From NCBI GenBank assembly GCA_945910005.1, contig OX246749.1, forward strand, positions 20,046,197 through 20,110,196: a stretch of 64,000 bases of DNA, written 5' to 3'. The notes beneath the pieces were generated by a model. The model had not been told where the DNA came from. It searched no databases and worked only from the letters and a program-made list of their open reading frames with translations. Shown here one piece after another: positions 36,573-47,795 of this stretch (within the stretch, counting starts at the first letter, position 1; each line of letters starts with the position of its first letter). The position numbers were made by a program, and so were the translations under genes. This DNA is from Isoperla grammatica (taxonomy: Eukaryota > Arthropoda > Insecta > Plecoptera > Perlodidae).

Positions 36573-36717
36573 GTTTTACGAGACCTATACTCCAATGAAA
36601 CAATGTACATGGTCACTATGAACAGTATTGACATGAATACCAAATTGCCTGGAATTGCACCCAAACTGTTATTACTTATAATGTACTATGCAGTCTGCAC
36701 ACATTAACATTGGACAA

Positions 36718-37025
36718 CGGATTGATTGATATTTGGGCTTAACGTCTCATATTTTTGCAACATGGCTAATCGAGACGATGAGTGGGTGAAATATGAAGAT
36801 GAAATAGGGGGTTGTTTGGAAGAAAGGGCCAAGTAGGAGGGCGGGAAGGATAGGGGAAGGGGGAGGAAGAGGGAGTGGGGAGGTTGTGGACTGCATTTCG
36901 TCTGACTTCTCCTCCTCGACCTGTCCGGCTAGGGTTGCCCTACCAGAAGCATACGCTTCCGCCGACAGCGCACAAACCTGCCCAGTGCCCACCGCGATAA
37001 GGCAGCAGTCCATGGCCAGGAACAT
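36718..37025. repeat. Dispersed repeat beginning AACGGATTGATTGAT, copy 2
   Basis: Head ACGGATTGATTGATATTTGG then GCTTAACGTCTC, like SINE-type sequences known from several arthropods. A purine-rich stretch follows at 36800-36885. Shares its head with 19262-19520. Confidence 0.35.
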
Positions 37026-38193
37026 TGGACAACAAGCAACAATCTTTCATACATTTTGTGTAAGTTATATTGCCTACACTATTTCGCGAAGGTTTAAATA
37101 ATGGAAACAACTTGTATGTTATTACAAGAGGGAAAATATCTATAAAAACAGTTTCTAAAATGTTTATAATTAATTGATTCATTGCATTTTTAAATAAGGT
37201 GTGGTTTAAATTTTTAATGTTTTGTTTGTTTATACAGTTGAATAAAAAAATGTTTAAATGTTAAATCTTGAATTAAAACCTCATTCATTAAGGTCAATCC
37301 ACCCCCCCTAAAAAAACACTTTTGCTACGAATTACTTGTGAATGTGTATGAGTGACGTATGAAGTGTACCCCTCCTCCCCCCCACTAACTCCGACCGACC
37401 ACCGCGCGCTTCGTTCCGATTTCAGTCGAGCGCTAGCTCTGGTCAAAGCAAGGTTACGCCCGGCAAGGCACCGCTCCGCTTACTGGGTGTCATGTTTCCC
37501 TCCAATACTTGGATTGCATCTGTACATTCGCGTTCTCAACTACTGTTGAGCGGTGCTAGGACACAAGGAGACAATTTCTTTGCGCAAATTACCTGCCTAG
37601 ACCCGTAAAGTAGTTACGGCTGGACTGCGACACGAGCAAACTGGTGCTCTTTACATCCGTGTACGTAAATCACCAACACTCGAAAAGTTTTTTACGTAGG
37701 CTTGAGACTGCAAGCATTTTGGGAAGATAAGGGTCGAGCGCATGATATGCACTTTATTTCTTGTTAGTGACTCTTTTCATAATTAAGTTATGGAATAGTA
37801 AAAACAGCATATTCTCAAGTGCCTTTTCACCGGGACACGAAAAAAATTCATTAAAAAAACTGGTGACATAAATGTGTTTTAAAATTGTATACCATCATTC
37901 CTAAGATAGCAACCTATAGCACACTATATTTTCGTGTACTTGACAAATATGGTCTAGAGGTGCTATTACATGAACGTAAAGACTTTTGAAGCTATCGGTA
38001 CATGTAAAAAATAAAAGTGTAATTTTTTTAAAACCAGTTTTTGCAAACATTATATCAATGTTTATCAACCTTCATCAACAAAACTTAATTTAAAAAAGTT
38101 AAGTTACCTAGTACCTTCACCTTAATATTCAAAATTTAATTTAAAAAATAATTTATATTTATTCAATATAAACTGTAAGATAGTGCACCTTAC
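37026..38193. other. No gene seen; would be intron of the minus-strand gene at 38.2 kb
   Basis: AT-rich with a GC-rich patch at ~37370-37520. No conserved frame. If the signal-peptide exon at 38194-38275 is real, its first intron starts here on the minus strand. Confidence 0.4.
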
Positions 38194-38275
38194 CTGTAAA
38201 TGCAGAATTGCCAGCATTGGCTGCTGCTAGAAAACCAGCTAAAATAATAACCAGCATAACCGCCGTGATGCCCAT
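38194..38275 (-). CDS. First coding exon of a putative secreted protein (signal peptide)
   Basis: On the minus strand an ATG in GGCCATGG context opens 27 codons: M-G-I-T-A-V-M-L-V-I-I-L-A-G-F-L-A-A-A-N-A-G followed by N-S-A-F-T, ending at TTTACAG|GTAAGG, a consensus donor. A short N-region, a hydrophobic core (V-M-L-V-I-I-L-A-G-F-L) and an A-N-A cleavage site form a textbook signal peptide, with cleavage predicted after residue ~21. The exon is 82 nt, so the next exon must start in phase 1. I found no second exon in the window; it may lie beyond the satellite blocks. An initiator-like TCAGTC lies ~55 bp upstream. The mature product cannot be inferred. Without splicing the frame would add only ~11 residues. 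Confidence 0.55.
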
Positions 38276-38327
38276 GGCCCGTCAGTATGTGTTTGACTCG
38301 GTGTACGAAGCAAACATCATACAGGAA

Positions 38328-38333
38328 GACTGA
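38328..38333 (-). promoter_or_regulatory. Arthropod-type initiator (TCAGTC)
   Basis: TCAGTC on the minus strand, with the A at 38331, would give a ~56-nt leader to the ATG at 38275. No TATA box or clear DPE at +28 was seen, so this rests on the match to the arthropod Inr TCAKTY and position. Confidence 0.3.
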
Positions 38334-38399
38334 TTCTGCTCATCCGTCACTCGCTGCTGTGATGCGGGTTTAGTTTCAAACTATCAATTACTTGAGCAG

Positions 38400-38764
38400 G
38401 AAGTGCACTAGGAACGTTTGGCTGTGATTAGATGGCATTCAAATGAACGTATCCCTCCATATCATTACGAGGGAGGTATCAGTTGAAAGAAAAATTAACT
38501 GAAAGAATAATTCGGAACATAATTAAACGACAACAAAAGTACAGCACTCCGTTGCATGCAGTAACCAATCACAGCGTCTATTTCCACCCGGAAAAGGTGA
38601 GGCCATCATTTCAGGGTTGCCACAAAAACCTGAAATATCAGGAAAAGTAAAAGAACTTCAAAAATTAGTACCTATTGATAAAAATTTGTGTGAAAGTCTG
38701 GGAATTGCATCATAAAATGTCTCATTCCAAATGTCTAGCTTTCAAAATAGCCACCATCACCATG
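38400..38764. other. No gene seen
   Basis: Ordinary intergenic sequence upstream of the minus-strand initiator. Confidence 0.5.
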
Positions 38765-38882
38765 CATTATAGGCATTATAGGCATTAAAGGCATTAAAGG
38801 CATTATAGGCATTATTTATTGGCATTATAGGCATTAAAGGCATTTTAGGCATTAAAGGCATTAAAGGCATTATAAGCATTAT
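38765..38882 (+). repeat. (GGCATTATA/GGCATTAAA)n microsatellite
   Basis: About 12 copies of a 9-bp motif, alternately GGCATTATA and GGCATTAAA, with one short interruption near 38812. Confidence 0.9.
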
Positions 38883-39120
38883 AAGGTTACCACCCGTCCC
38901 GGAATGAGCGAGACAGGCCTGATTTTTTAAAAGAATGTCCCGGGTCCTGACTTCCCGCTGCCGGGACGACAAAAACCCCGGTTTTGAAGAAAATTTTACA
39001 AAACGGCTAAACATTAACAAACTACGAATTTAAAAAACATCTAGAAACGAAACAAATGGCGAATTTGGGGGGAAATGTTTTTGAGGGAGGCGGGACAGGT
39101 TGATTGACCACTGACACCCC
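38883..39120. repeat. Dispersed 'CCGTCCCGG' repeat fragment
   Basis: GGTTACCACCCGTCCCGGAA followed by further TCCCGGG, CCGGGACG and GGCGGGACAGG motifs resembles termini of non-autonomous DNA elements widespread in animals. Boundaries and family uncertain. Confidence 0.3.
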
Positions 39121-39178
39121 TATTGACCATATTCCTCAGTTCATTCTACTGTTGTCAACGCACTCGCTAAGTCGAAGT

Positions 39179-42139
39179 GGTAAGGTGTTTTGGGTTGGGC
39201 ACGTAGGTGTATAAGTGGTAAGGTGTATTGGGTTGGGCACGTAGGTGTATAAGTGGTAAGGTGTATTGGGTTGGGCACGTAGGTGTATAAGTGGTAAGGT
39301 GTATTGGGTTGGGCACGTAGGTGTATAAGTGGTAAGGTGTATTGGGTTGAGCACGTAGGTGTATAAGTGGTAAGGTGTATTGGGTTGAGCACGTAGGTGT
39401 ATAAGTGGTAAGGTGTATTGGGTTGAGCACGTAGGTGTATAAGTGGTAAGGTGTTTTGGGTTGGGCACGTAGGTGTATAAGTGGTAAGGTGTTTTGGGTT
39501 GGGCACGTAGGTGTATAAGTGGTAAGGTGTATTGGGTTGAGCACGTAGGTGTATAAGTGGTAAGGTGTATTGGGTTGAGCACGTAGGTGTATAAGTGGTA
39601 AGGTGTATTGGGTTGGGCACGTAGGTGTATAAGTGGTAAGGTGTTTTGGGTTGGGCACGTAGGTGTATAAGTGGTAAGGTGTATTGGGTTGAGCACGTAG
39701 GTGTATAAGTGGTAAGGTGTATTGGGTTGAGCACGTAGGTGTATAAGTGGTAAGGTGTATTGGGTTGGGCACGTAGGTGTATAAGTGGTAAGGTGTATTG
39801 GGTTGAGCACGTAGGTGTATAAGTGGTAAGGTGTATTGGGTTGGGCACGTAGGTGTATAAGTGGTAAGGTGTATTGGGTTGAGCACGTAGGTGTATAAGT
39901 GGTAAGGTGTATTGGGTTGGGCACGTAGGTGTATAAGTGGTAAGGTGTTTTGGGTTGGGCACGTAGGTGTATAAGTGGTAAGGTGTATTGGGTTGAGCAC
40001 GTAGGTGTATAAGTGGTAAGGTGTATTGGGTTGAGCACGTAGGTGTATAAGTGGTAAGGTGTATTGGGTTGAGCACGTAGGTGTATAAGTGGTAAGGTGT
40101 ATTGGGTTGGGCACGTAGGTGTATAAGTGGTAAGGTGTATTGGGTTGAGCACGTAGGTGTATAAGTGGTAAGGTGTATTGGGTTGAGCACGTAGGTGTAT
40201 AAGTGGTAAGGTGTATTGGGTTGGGCACGTAGGTGTATAAGTGGTAAGGTGTATTGGGTTGAGCACGTAGGTGTATAAGTGGTAAGGTGTATTGGGTTGA
40301 GCACGTAGGTGTATAAGTGGTAAGGTGTATTGGGTTGGGCACGTAGGTGTATAAGTGGTAAGGTGTTTTGGGTTGGGCACGTAGGTGTATAAGTGGTAAG
40401 GTGTATTGGGTTGGGCACGTAGGTGTATAAGTGGTAAGGTGTATTGGGTTGAGCACGTAGGTGTATAAGTGGTAAGGTGTTTTGGGTTGGGCACGTAGGT
40501 GTATAAGTGGTAAGGTGTTTTGGGTTGGGCACGTAGGTGTATAAGTGGTAAGGTGTTTTGGGTTGGGCACGTAGGTGTATAAGTGGTAAGGTGTTTTGGG
40601 TTGGGCACGTAGGTGTATAAGTGGTAAGGTGTTTTGGGTTGGGCACGTAGGTGTGTAAGTGGTAAGGTGTATTGGGTTGGGCACGTAGGTGTATAAGTGG
40701 TAAGGTGTTTTGGGTTGAGCACGTAGGTGTATAAGTGGTAAGGTGTATTGGGTTGGGCACGTAGGTGTATAAGTGGTAAGGTGTATTGGGTTGGGCACGT
40801 AGGTGTGTAAGTGGTAAGGTGTATTGGGTTGGGCACGTAGGTGTATAAGTGGTAAGGTGTATTGGGTTGGGCACGTAGGTGTATAAGTGGTAAGGTGTAT
40901 TGGGTTGGGCACGTAGGTGTATAAGTGGTAAGGTGTATTGGGTTGGGCACGTAGGTGTATAAGTGGTAAGGTGTATTGGGTTGAGCACGTAGGTGTATAA
41001 GTGGTAAGGTGTATTGGGTTGGGCACGTAGGTGTATAAGTGGTAAGGTGTTTTGGGTTGAGCACGTAGGTGTATAAGTGGTAAGGTGTATTGGGTTGAGC
41101 ACGTAGGTGTATAAGTGGTAAGGTGTTTTGGGTTGGGCACGTAGGTGTATAAGTGGTAAGGTGTATTGGGTTGAGCACGTAGGTGTATAAGTGGTAAGGT
41201 GTATTGGGTTGGGCACGTAGGTGTATAAGTGGTAAGGTGTATTGGGTTGGGCACGTAAGTGTATAAGTGGTAAGGTGTTTTGGGTTGGGCACGTAGGTGT
41301 ATAAGTGGTAAGGTGTTTTGGGTTGGGCACGTAGGTGTATAAGTGGTAAGGTGTTTTGGGTTGGGCACGTAGGTGTGTAAGTGGTAAGGTGTATTGGGTT
41401 GGGCACGTAGGTGTATAAGTGGTAAGGTGTATTGGGTTGGGCACGTAGGTGTATAAGTGGTAAGGTGTATTGGGTTGGGCACGTAGGTGTATAAGTGGTA
41501 AGGTGTATTGGGTTGGGCACGTAGGTGTATAAGTGGTAAGGTGTATTGGGTTGAGCACGTAGGTGTATAAGTGGTAAGGTGTATTGGGTTGGGCACGTAG
41601 GTGTATAAGTGGTAAGGTGTATTGGGTTGGGCACGTAGGTGTATAAGTGGTAAGGTGTATTGGGTTGGGCACGTAGGTGTATATTTGGTAAGGTGTATTG
41701 GGTTGAGCACGTAGGTGTATAAGTGGTAAGGTGTATTGGGTTGAGCACGTAGGTGTATAAGTGGTAAGGTGTATTGGGTTGGGCACGTAGGTGTATAAGT
41801 GGTAAGGTGTATTGGGTTGAGCACGTAGGTGTATAAGTGGTAAGGTGTATTGGGTTGAGCACGTAGGTGTATAAGTAGTAAGTAATTGGGTTGGGCACGT
41901 AGGTGTATAAGTGGTAAGGTGTATTGGGTTGAGCACGTAGGTGTATAAGTGGTAAGGTGTATTGGGTTGAGCACGTAGGTGTATAAGTGGTAAGGTGTAT
42001 TGGGTTGAGCACGTAGGTGTATAAGTGGTAAGGTGTATTGGGTTGGGCACGAAGGTGTATAAGTGGTAAGGTGTATTGGGTTGAGCACGTAGGTGTATAA
42101 GTGGTAAGGTGTATTGGGTTGGGCACGTAGGTGTATAAG
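39179..42139 (-). repeat. Minisatellite array, 38-bp unit, ~78 copies
   Basis: The plus-strand unit is GGTAAGGTGTATTGGGTTGG plus GCACGTAGGTGTATAAGT. Variation is almost binary at two sites: GTATT/GTTTT and TTGGGCAC/TTGAGCAC. Rare exceptions are GTGTGTAAG, CACGTAAGT, ATATTTGG and one 2-bp contraction near 41876. The minus-strand unit contains no TAA, TAG or TGA in any register, so all three minus frames are open for ~2.9 kb (969-1012 residues). Since 38 mod 3 is 2, each frame cycles through the same 38-residue Thr/Pro/Tyr-rich repeat. No initiation context or splice support was found, so I call it a satellite and not a gene. Confidence 0.95.
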
Positions 42140-42172
42140 GCTACTAATATATATATATATATAATAATAAGC

Positions 42173-43335
42173 AAGTCTACTCGTAGCTCGTACTAGCTGG
42201 CTAGACCGTGTGTCGGTCTGCCGGTGAGTTCCATGCCATCAGATGCAAGTCTACTCGTAGCTCGTACTAGCTGGCTAGACCGTGTGTCGGTCTGCCGGTG
42301 AGTTCCATGCTATCAGGTGCAAGTCTACTCGTAGCTCGTACTAGCTGGCTAGACCGTGTGTCGGTCTGCCGGTGAGTTCCATGCTATCAGGTGCAAGTCT
42401 ACTCGTAGCTCGTACTAGCTGGCTGGCTAGACCGTGTGTCGGTCTGCCGGTGAGTTCCATGCTATCAGGTGCAAGTCTACTCGTAGCTCGTACTAGCTGG
42501 CTAGACCGTGTGTCGGTCTGCCGGTGAGTTCCATGCTATCAGGTGCAAGTCTACTCGTAGCTCGTACTAGCTGGCTAGACCGTGTGTCGGTCTGCCGGTG
42601 AGTTCCATGCCATCAGGTGCAAGTCTACTCGTAGCTCGTACTAGCTGGCTAGACCATGTGTCGGTCTGCCGGTGAGTTCCATGCTATCAGGTGCAAGTCT
42701 ACTCGTAGCTCGTACTAGCTGGCTAGACCGTGTGTCGGTCTGCCGGTGAGTTCCATGCTATCAGGTGCAAGTCTACTCGTAGCTCGTACTAGCTGGCTGG
42801 CTAGACCGTGTGTCGGTCTGCCGGTGAGTTCCATGCTATCAGGTGCAAGTCTACTCGTAGCTCGTACTAGCTGGCTAGACCGTGTGTCGGTCTGCCGGTG
42901 AGTTCCATGCTATCAGGTGCAAGTCTACTCGTAGCTCGTACTAGCTGGCTAGACCGTGTGTCGGTCTGCCGGTGAGTTCCATGCTATCAGGTGCAAGTCT
43001 ACTCGTAGCTCGTACTAGCTGGCTGGCTAGACCGTGTGTCGGTCTGCCGGTGAGTTCCATGCTATCAGGTGCAAGTCTACTCGTAGCTCGTACTAGCTGG
43101 CTAGACCGTGTGTCGGTCTGCCGGTGAGTTCCATGCTATCAGGTGCAAGTCTACTCGTAGCTCGTACTAGCTGGCTAGACCGTGTGTCGGTCTGCCGGTG
43201 AGTTCCATGCTATCAGGTGCAAGTCTACTCGTAGCTCGTACTAGCTGGCTAGACCGTGTGTCGGTCTGCCGGTGAGTTCCATGCCATCAGGTGCAAGTCT
43301 ACTCGTAGCTCGTACTAGCTGGCTAGACCGTGTGT
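42173..43335 (+). repeat. Satellite array, 74-bp unit, ~15.5 copies
   Basis: The unit starts AAGTCTACTCGTAGCTCGTA and contains CTAGCTGGCTAG and the hairpin AGACCG-TGTGT-CGGTCT. Three units carry an extra GGCT (78 bp), spaced five, then three units apart. Two sites alternate (GCTATC/GCCATC, CCGTG/CCATG). A (TA)n run at 42149-42163 separates it from the 38-bp array. Confidence 0.97.
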
Positions 43336-44590
43336 TGGGAAGGCTGATTCAGAACAACTTTGAATTTATTGAGTGCTTTGTTGCTAGGACGGCTCCAAAG
43401 TCACTGTTAACTTATTCCTAAGACAAGAAAAGGGCCGTATTAACTATTGATGACAACATAGGCACCACTTTTGAGGTCGCCCCCCCCCCCCCCCCCCCCT
43501 CCTTCCCTGACACATTGGAATCAATATATGATTATGATTATTGTGTATGTGCTATGTAATGTATAGGTATGTTAATACAATATATGCTATTTTTTTGCAA
43601 ATATGTTTAAGCGTCCTAGTCCTAGGGCCTACATATACAAATATGCAATTCTATATAACAGGAGGTATGCAAATGTTATGCTATAGTTTCTGTTTGGTAA
43701 AGTTATTTTATATTACTCACCCACATGTGACTGGGAGTAGAGGCTTTTCGGACACGTCTAGAGTCATAGCCTTTGTTATTATTTGTTCACAAACTATAGA
43801 ATAGAAAAAGAAGTGATTTCGGGAGCCATTCGAAGATACGTCTTACTTGGTTCATTTTTTCTAGTGCACGTTTACGTCCCTGTGACCCAATAAGTTTTTT
43901 TTTCACTAAATTTTTTTTTTAAATTATTAATGCACGAGTACAATAAAAAATCTGGTCAAAATATATTCCTCACAAAATTGGGTATGTTGCATACCGCACT
44001 TACATACACCAAACATGGACAACACAAAATTTCGTTGGTTGTTCGTGCACGTCTCGCACTCGAAAATGACTGAATTTGAAATGGCCAAGATGACAAATAT
44101 TTATAAAATGTGTCGGACACGCCCGGGTAATCTAAGAGCTCATTACGATGAGCCGCCCCCCCCCCCCCCCCCTCCATTGCCATATTCTCAGGCTTGGTTC
44201 ACCTTTCAGCGTAAATGAGCCGAGGTCAAGAGTTTCGAGGCAACGCTTAAAAAAGCCAAAGGATTTGCGTCTTTAAAAAAACCTAAGCCATACAAAAAAT
44301 AAGTAATGAAATAATCTTCCAAGCCACATAGTAAACAACTTTTTTTTAAACGACAAATTTTTCTATCTGTACCTCGATTTATTTACATGTTACTTGTAAA
44401 TGTGAAAAACCTTTAAATTTAACTAAAATAAAGAGCATTATCAACACCCAGAATATAAACAATAATTGTAACTTACAACTCAAACTTTTAACAGTTACAC
44501 TTTAACACAATAACAAAAAAAAACGGTTTTTATCCACTTGCTAGAACTGACAAGTATATAACTTATAAATCGATAGTTTATTTAAAGGTT
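43336..44590. other. No supported gene; C20 and C17 tracts
   Basis: Poly-C at 43480-43499 (20) and 44156-44172 (17). Frames at 43541-43804 and 44015-44218 have no recognisable motifs; the latter's Pro run is just the C tract. Confidence 0.5.
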
Positions 44591-44619
44591 AGAACACTCG
44601 TTACACAGTCAAGTTGTTG

Positions 44620-44742
44620 ATACAACTTGTTGACTCTACTTGTTGGCTCAACTTGTTGACAGCACTTAGAAAGCAATGAATGCACGATGCAGTCACACAC
44701 AAGTTGACTCTACTTGTTGGCTCAACTTGTTGACAGCACTTA
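44620..44742 (+). repeat. 77-bp minisatellite, left portion
   Basis: About 1.6 units of the array TTAGAAAGCAATGAATGCAC ... GTTGACTCTACTTGTTGGCT, continuing at 46105 after the retroelement. Confidence 0.85.
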
Positions 44743-45575
44743 CAACAGACTTACACTTACTTAGACAATGGTTAGACACAAACTTACTTACATTAAATGA
44801 AACCAAAACATCCTATATAACATTCTCAACAAAAATATCATTTCAACCTGTATTATCTGTAATAAAACTGCACAACTATAACTGTAAACAAATGGATCAC
44901 TCGTGCACTTGTTACACACTAAACAAATCCACATCAATAAAATACCTAGGAATCCTGATAGATCAATACCTAAAATGGGATATACATATCAACACTCTCA
45001 TAAAGAAATTAAGATGCATAATGCCCAGCATGTATGATCTGCGACATATCCTAAATCAAGATACGATTAAAACAGTGTACTTTGCGTTAGTACAATCCAT
45101 CCTACAATACGGGATTACAGGATGGGGCGGTGCACACGATACTCACATCAAAAGACTTCTGTCTGCCCAGAACACTATCCTAAAAATAATTTTCAAAAAA
45201 GAACATAGATATCCAACTGAAGAGCTATATAGAAACACTAATATACTACAAATTCGAAAATTATATGTACTTGCATTATCACGAATAACTCATGCTAATA
45301 AACTAAATTACAACCCAGCCCCAAACATAAGTAAAACTACTACCCGCTCAAAAACTAATAAAGAGTTATTTATTCATCGTGTCAATAAAACATTCCAGCA
45401 GAGACATGCTACATTTATAGGCCCCAAAGTATACAATAAACTACCACTAAAAATTAGGAGCACCAAGAATAAACACTCATTCAACCTACAACTAAAGAAA
45501 TGGGTCCAAACTTTACCCATGTGTACTGTACACAACATAATTAACAACACAGGAAAAATGAAGCCTGGTTATTAA
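44742..45575 (+). pseudogene. C-terminal reverse transcriptase of CR1/Jockey-group element
   Basis: RT coding begins exactly at the insertion junction with a downstream-of-palm segment (L-R-Q-W-L-D-T-N-L-L-T-L-N-E-T-K-T), then Y-L-G-I-L-I-D and L-Q-Y-G-I-T-G-W-G-G-A, motifs of the RT thumb region, and a basic C-terminal domain (V-Y-N-K-L-P-L-K-I-R). The frame is intact to a stop at 45573-45575, about 278 codons. The YxDD catalytic centre and endonuclease are missing, so it is a dead 5'-truncated copy. The apparent start 66 bases upstream is in the host minisatellite. Clade is uncertain within the CR1/L2/Jockey group. Confidence 0.8.
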
Positions 45576-46104
45576 TGTTCCTAACTGTTATATAAATGTT
45601 CCTTACTGTTATATGTTCCTTAAAAAACAAAATAAGTTAACACATAGTATAGTTATAGTTTATAAAATAGTTTTTACTGTTTATTATGTTTTTTATATGG
45701 TTTATACACGGCATAGGCCGACCGCTTCATGATATAACTTCATTTCTATAATGATAATAACCATGTTACATATGATAATTAATATAAATTTAATAAACAT
45801 ACATATATCATGGATTGGATAATCCATTGGATTATTCTTTTCTCATACTGCTAACAATAAGATTTACAGTAAAATAGTTTTGTACCCACCTAGTATTATG
45901 TTCTATACATTTCATATTAAAAATGTAGTAAGCCACCTTATAGCTAAATTAAAAAATTGTCATATGTTTATAATAATAGAATATCATACTATGTACCAGT
46001 ATGCTCCACCTCAAGATTCTTCTTCTAGGAGCATACAAAACTTCAAACATCAATTTGTATTGTAAAACAACTGGAAAAATAAAGAAACTGAAACTGAAAC
46101 TGAA
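44743..46104 (+). mobile_element. 5'-truncated non-LTR retrotransposon inserted in the 77-bp array
   Basis: The array is interrupted within ...GACAGCACTTA / TTAGAAAGC. ACTTA occurs on both sides (44738-44742 and 46105-46109), consistent with a 5-bp target duplication. The 3' end is an AATAAAG signal followed by (ACTGAA)n, a short tandem tail as in CR1/L2/Jockey-group elements lacking long poly(A). Confidence 0.75.
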
Positions 46105-46540
46105 ACTTAGAAAGCAATGAATGCACGATGCAGTCACACACAACAAGTTGACTCTACTTGTTGGCTCAACTTGTTGACAGCACTTAGAAAGCAATGAATG
46201 CACGATGCAGTCACACACAACAAGTTGACTCTACTTGTTGGCTCAACTTGTTGACAGCACTTAGAAAGCAATGAATGCACGATGCAGTCACACACAACAC
46301 GTTGACTCTACTTGTTGGCTCAACTTGTTGACAGCACTTAGAAAGCAATGAATGCACGATGCAGTCACACACAACAAGTTGACTCTACTTGTTGGCTCAA
46401 CTTGTTGACAGCACTTAGAAAGCAATGAATGCACGATGCAGTCACACACAACAAGTGGACTCTACTTGTTGGCTCAACTTGTTGACAGCACTTAGAAAGC
46501 AATGAATGGCCGATGCAGTCACACACAACAAGTTGACTCA
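46105..46540 (+). repeat. 77-bp minisatellite, right portion (~5.6 units)
   Basis: Same unit as 44620-44742. The last unit has GGCCGATG for GCACGATG and then diverges into ATCAAGGCAATAAATTGATG|GTAAGT, a consensus donor-like sequence at ~46564. Confidence 0.9.
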
Positions 46541-46931
46541 CACAATCAAGGCAATAAATTGATGGTAAGTAGGAAGCAGTTCTACTTTCAAGCAATGGCT
46601 GACCGACATTCTGTCATGTGATCATATAGTAACCACAAAAAATACACTGACGGCTGACATAAGTAGTAACAAACTCTACAAGGTCTGTAAATCCCCTGGC
46701 GGATGCTCGTCAAACTCCCGGTTTAGTGAACCTCAGCTAGGAGATTGGCGGACCTTCGAAACTTTACCACCGGATCGCTACGTAGATACATGGAATTCAG
46801 TACAGATACAGACGCCAATAGGTAGCTTTACTGTTCTCGTCAACTGTTGCTGAAGCTGATACACGTAAAAACTAAAAAGTAATTGCGTCAACAAGTTGCG
46901 CCAACAACATGTCTGTGTAACGAGTGTTTAA

Positions 46932-47795
46932 CTCGGACCATTTTTATTGACTACTCTTCTATAGTATGGATGAATACTTAAGTGACATAATAATGTTCAG
47001 ATTTGTGAGGGTGATCAGGTAACGTTTTTCATTGTTCATTGCAAGAACACCATACGTACTGTTTGCATAGTTAAGTTCCCCTTATGAAGAAACCTTGCTA
47101 GTAGTATGTGATAGGGGTTGCATTCCGTAGGGTCGACCAGCTCAATCAGCCCGACCGTAGTATTCCGTAAGCTTCTTTGGTCGCCCAATAAGCCCGGCTC
47201 GTAGCATTCCGTTGCTTTCCCGTTGCGACTCAAAACGCCAGACATTTTTGTTCGGGCATTGCTCGAGATCGCGTGGGGATTTCAATCTGAATATGCTGTA
47301 GAATGTTCTTCAGGATACTTAAGTGTGGTTAAGTAATTCTAAATGGAAGATTGAGACACTGACACCTCACAGACGCGCAGAAAGTAAATAACGTAGCTAA
47401 ATACCAGTGATTGCATACCCAAGGCTCCACCTTCCATCACGACCACGGCATTCCGTTGCACGTAAAGATCGCAACGCCCACTCGAGGACCGCATCGTGAC
47501 CAAACGTGAAAACTACGGTCGACCTAAGACCTGGTTTACATGAGTTGGTCAATAACACTGTTATTTTAGCGTGTAAATGCAATCAAGTAGCAACCACAGG
47601 TCAACTTTTACTCAAGCTGGAACTCGGAGTTACCTATTTGCGTAAATCCAATAGTGTAAGCAGAGGACAGTCGACTTCCGTGACTATCGTGACGTCATTT
47701 CATAACGTCGAACATATCCTAAAAACTTCAACCGACAGGTTTTTTTTACAGTCTTTGCTCAAATCAACTACAAAGTTAACAAATTAATGTGTTTA
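46932..47795. other. No supported gene
   Basis: Contains several GCATTCCGT motifs (47129, 47203, 47448) suggesting degraded repeat. The frame at 47506-47787 has no recognisable motif. Confidence 0.45.

Larger units (their letters stand above)
44591..46931. mobile_element. TIR-bounded element containing a 77-bp minisatellite
   Basis: The left end AACACTCGTTACACAGTCAA (~44592) pairs with the right end TGTCTGTGTAACGAGTGTT (~46911-46929); complementarity extends ~42 bp with mismatches (GTTGTTGATACAACTTGTTG versus its inverse). Between them lie a 77-bp array and a later retroelement insertion. No transposase. Target duplication not resolved. Confidence 0.6.

Noticed and set aside
36519..36707. 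62-residue ORF downstream of the palindrome
   Set aside because: It begins with TTG rather than ATG and overlaps a short inverted repeat; no family recognised.
39136..42174. Three overlapping minus-strand ORFs of 969-1012 residues (Thr/Pro/Tyr-rich repeat protein)
   Set aside because: The 38-bp unit has no stop trinucleotide on the minus strand, which explains openness of all three frames at once. No promoter, splice or start evidence was found.
44015..44218. Proline-run protein
   Set aside because: The Pro run is the C17 tract; the rest of the frame has no recognisable feature.
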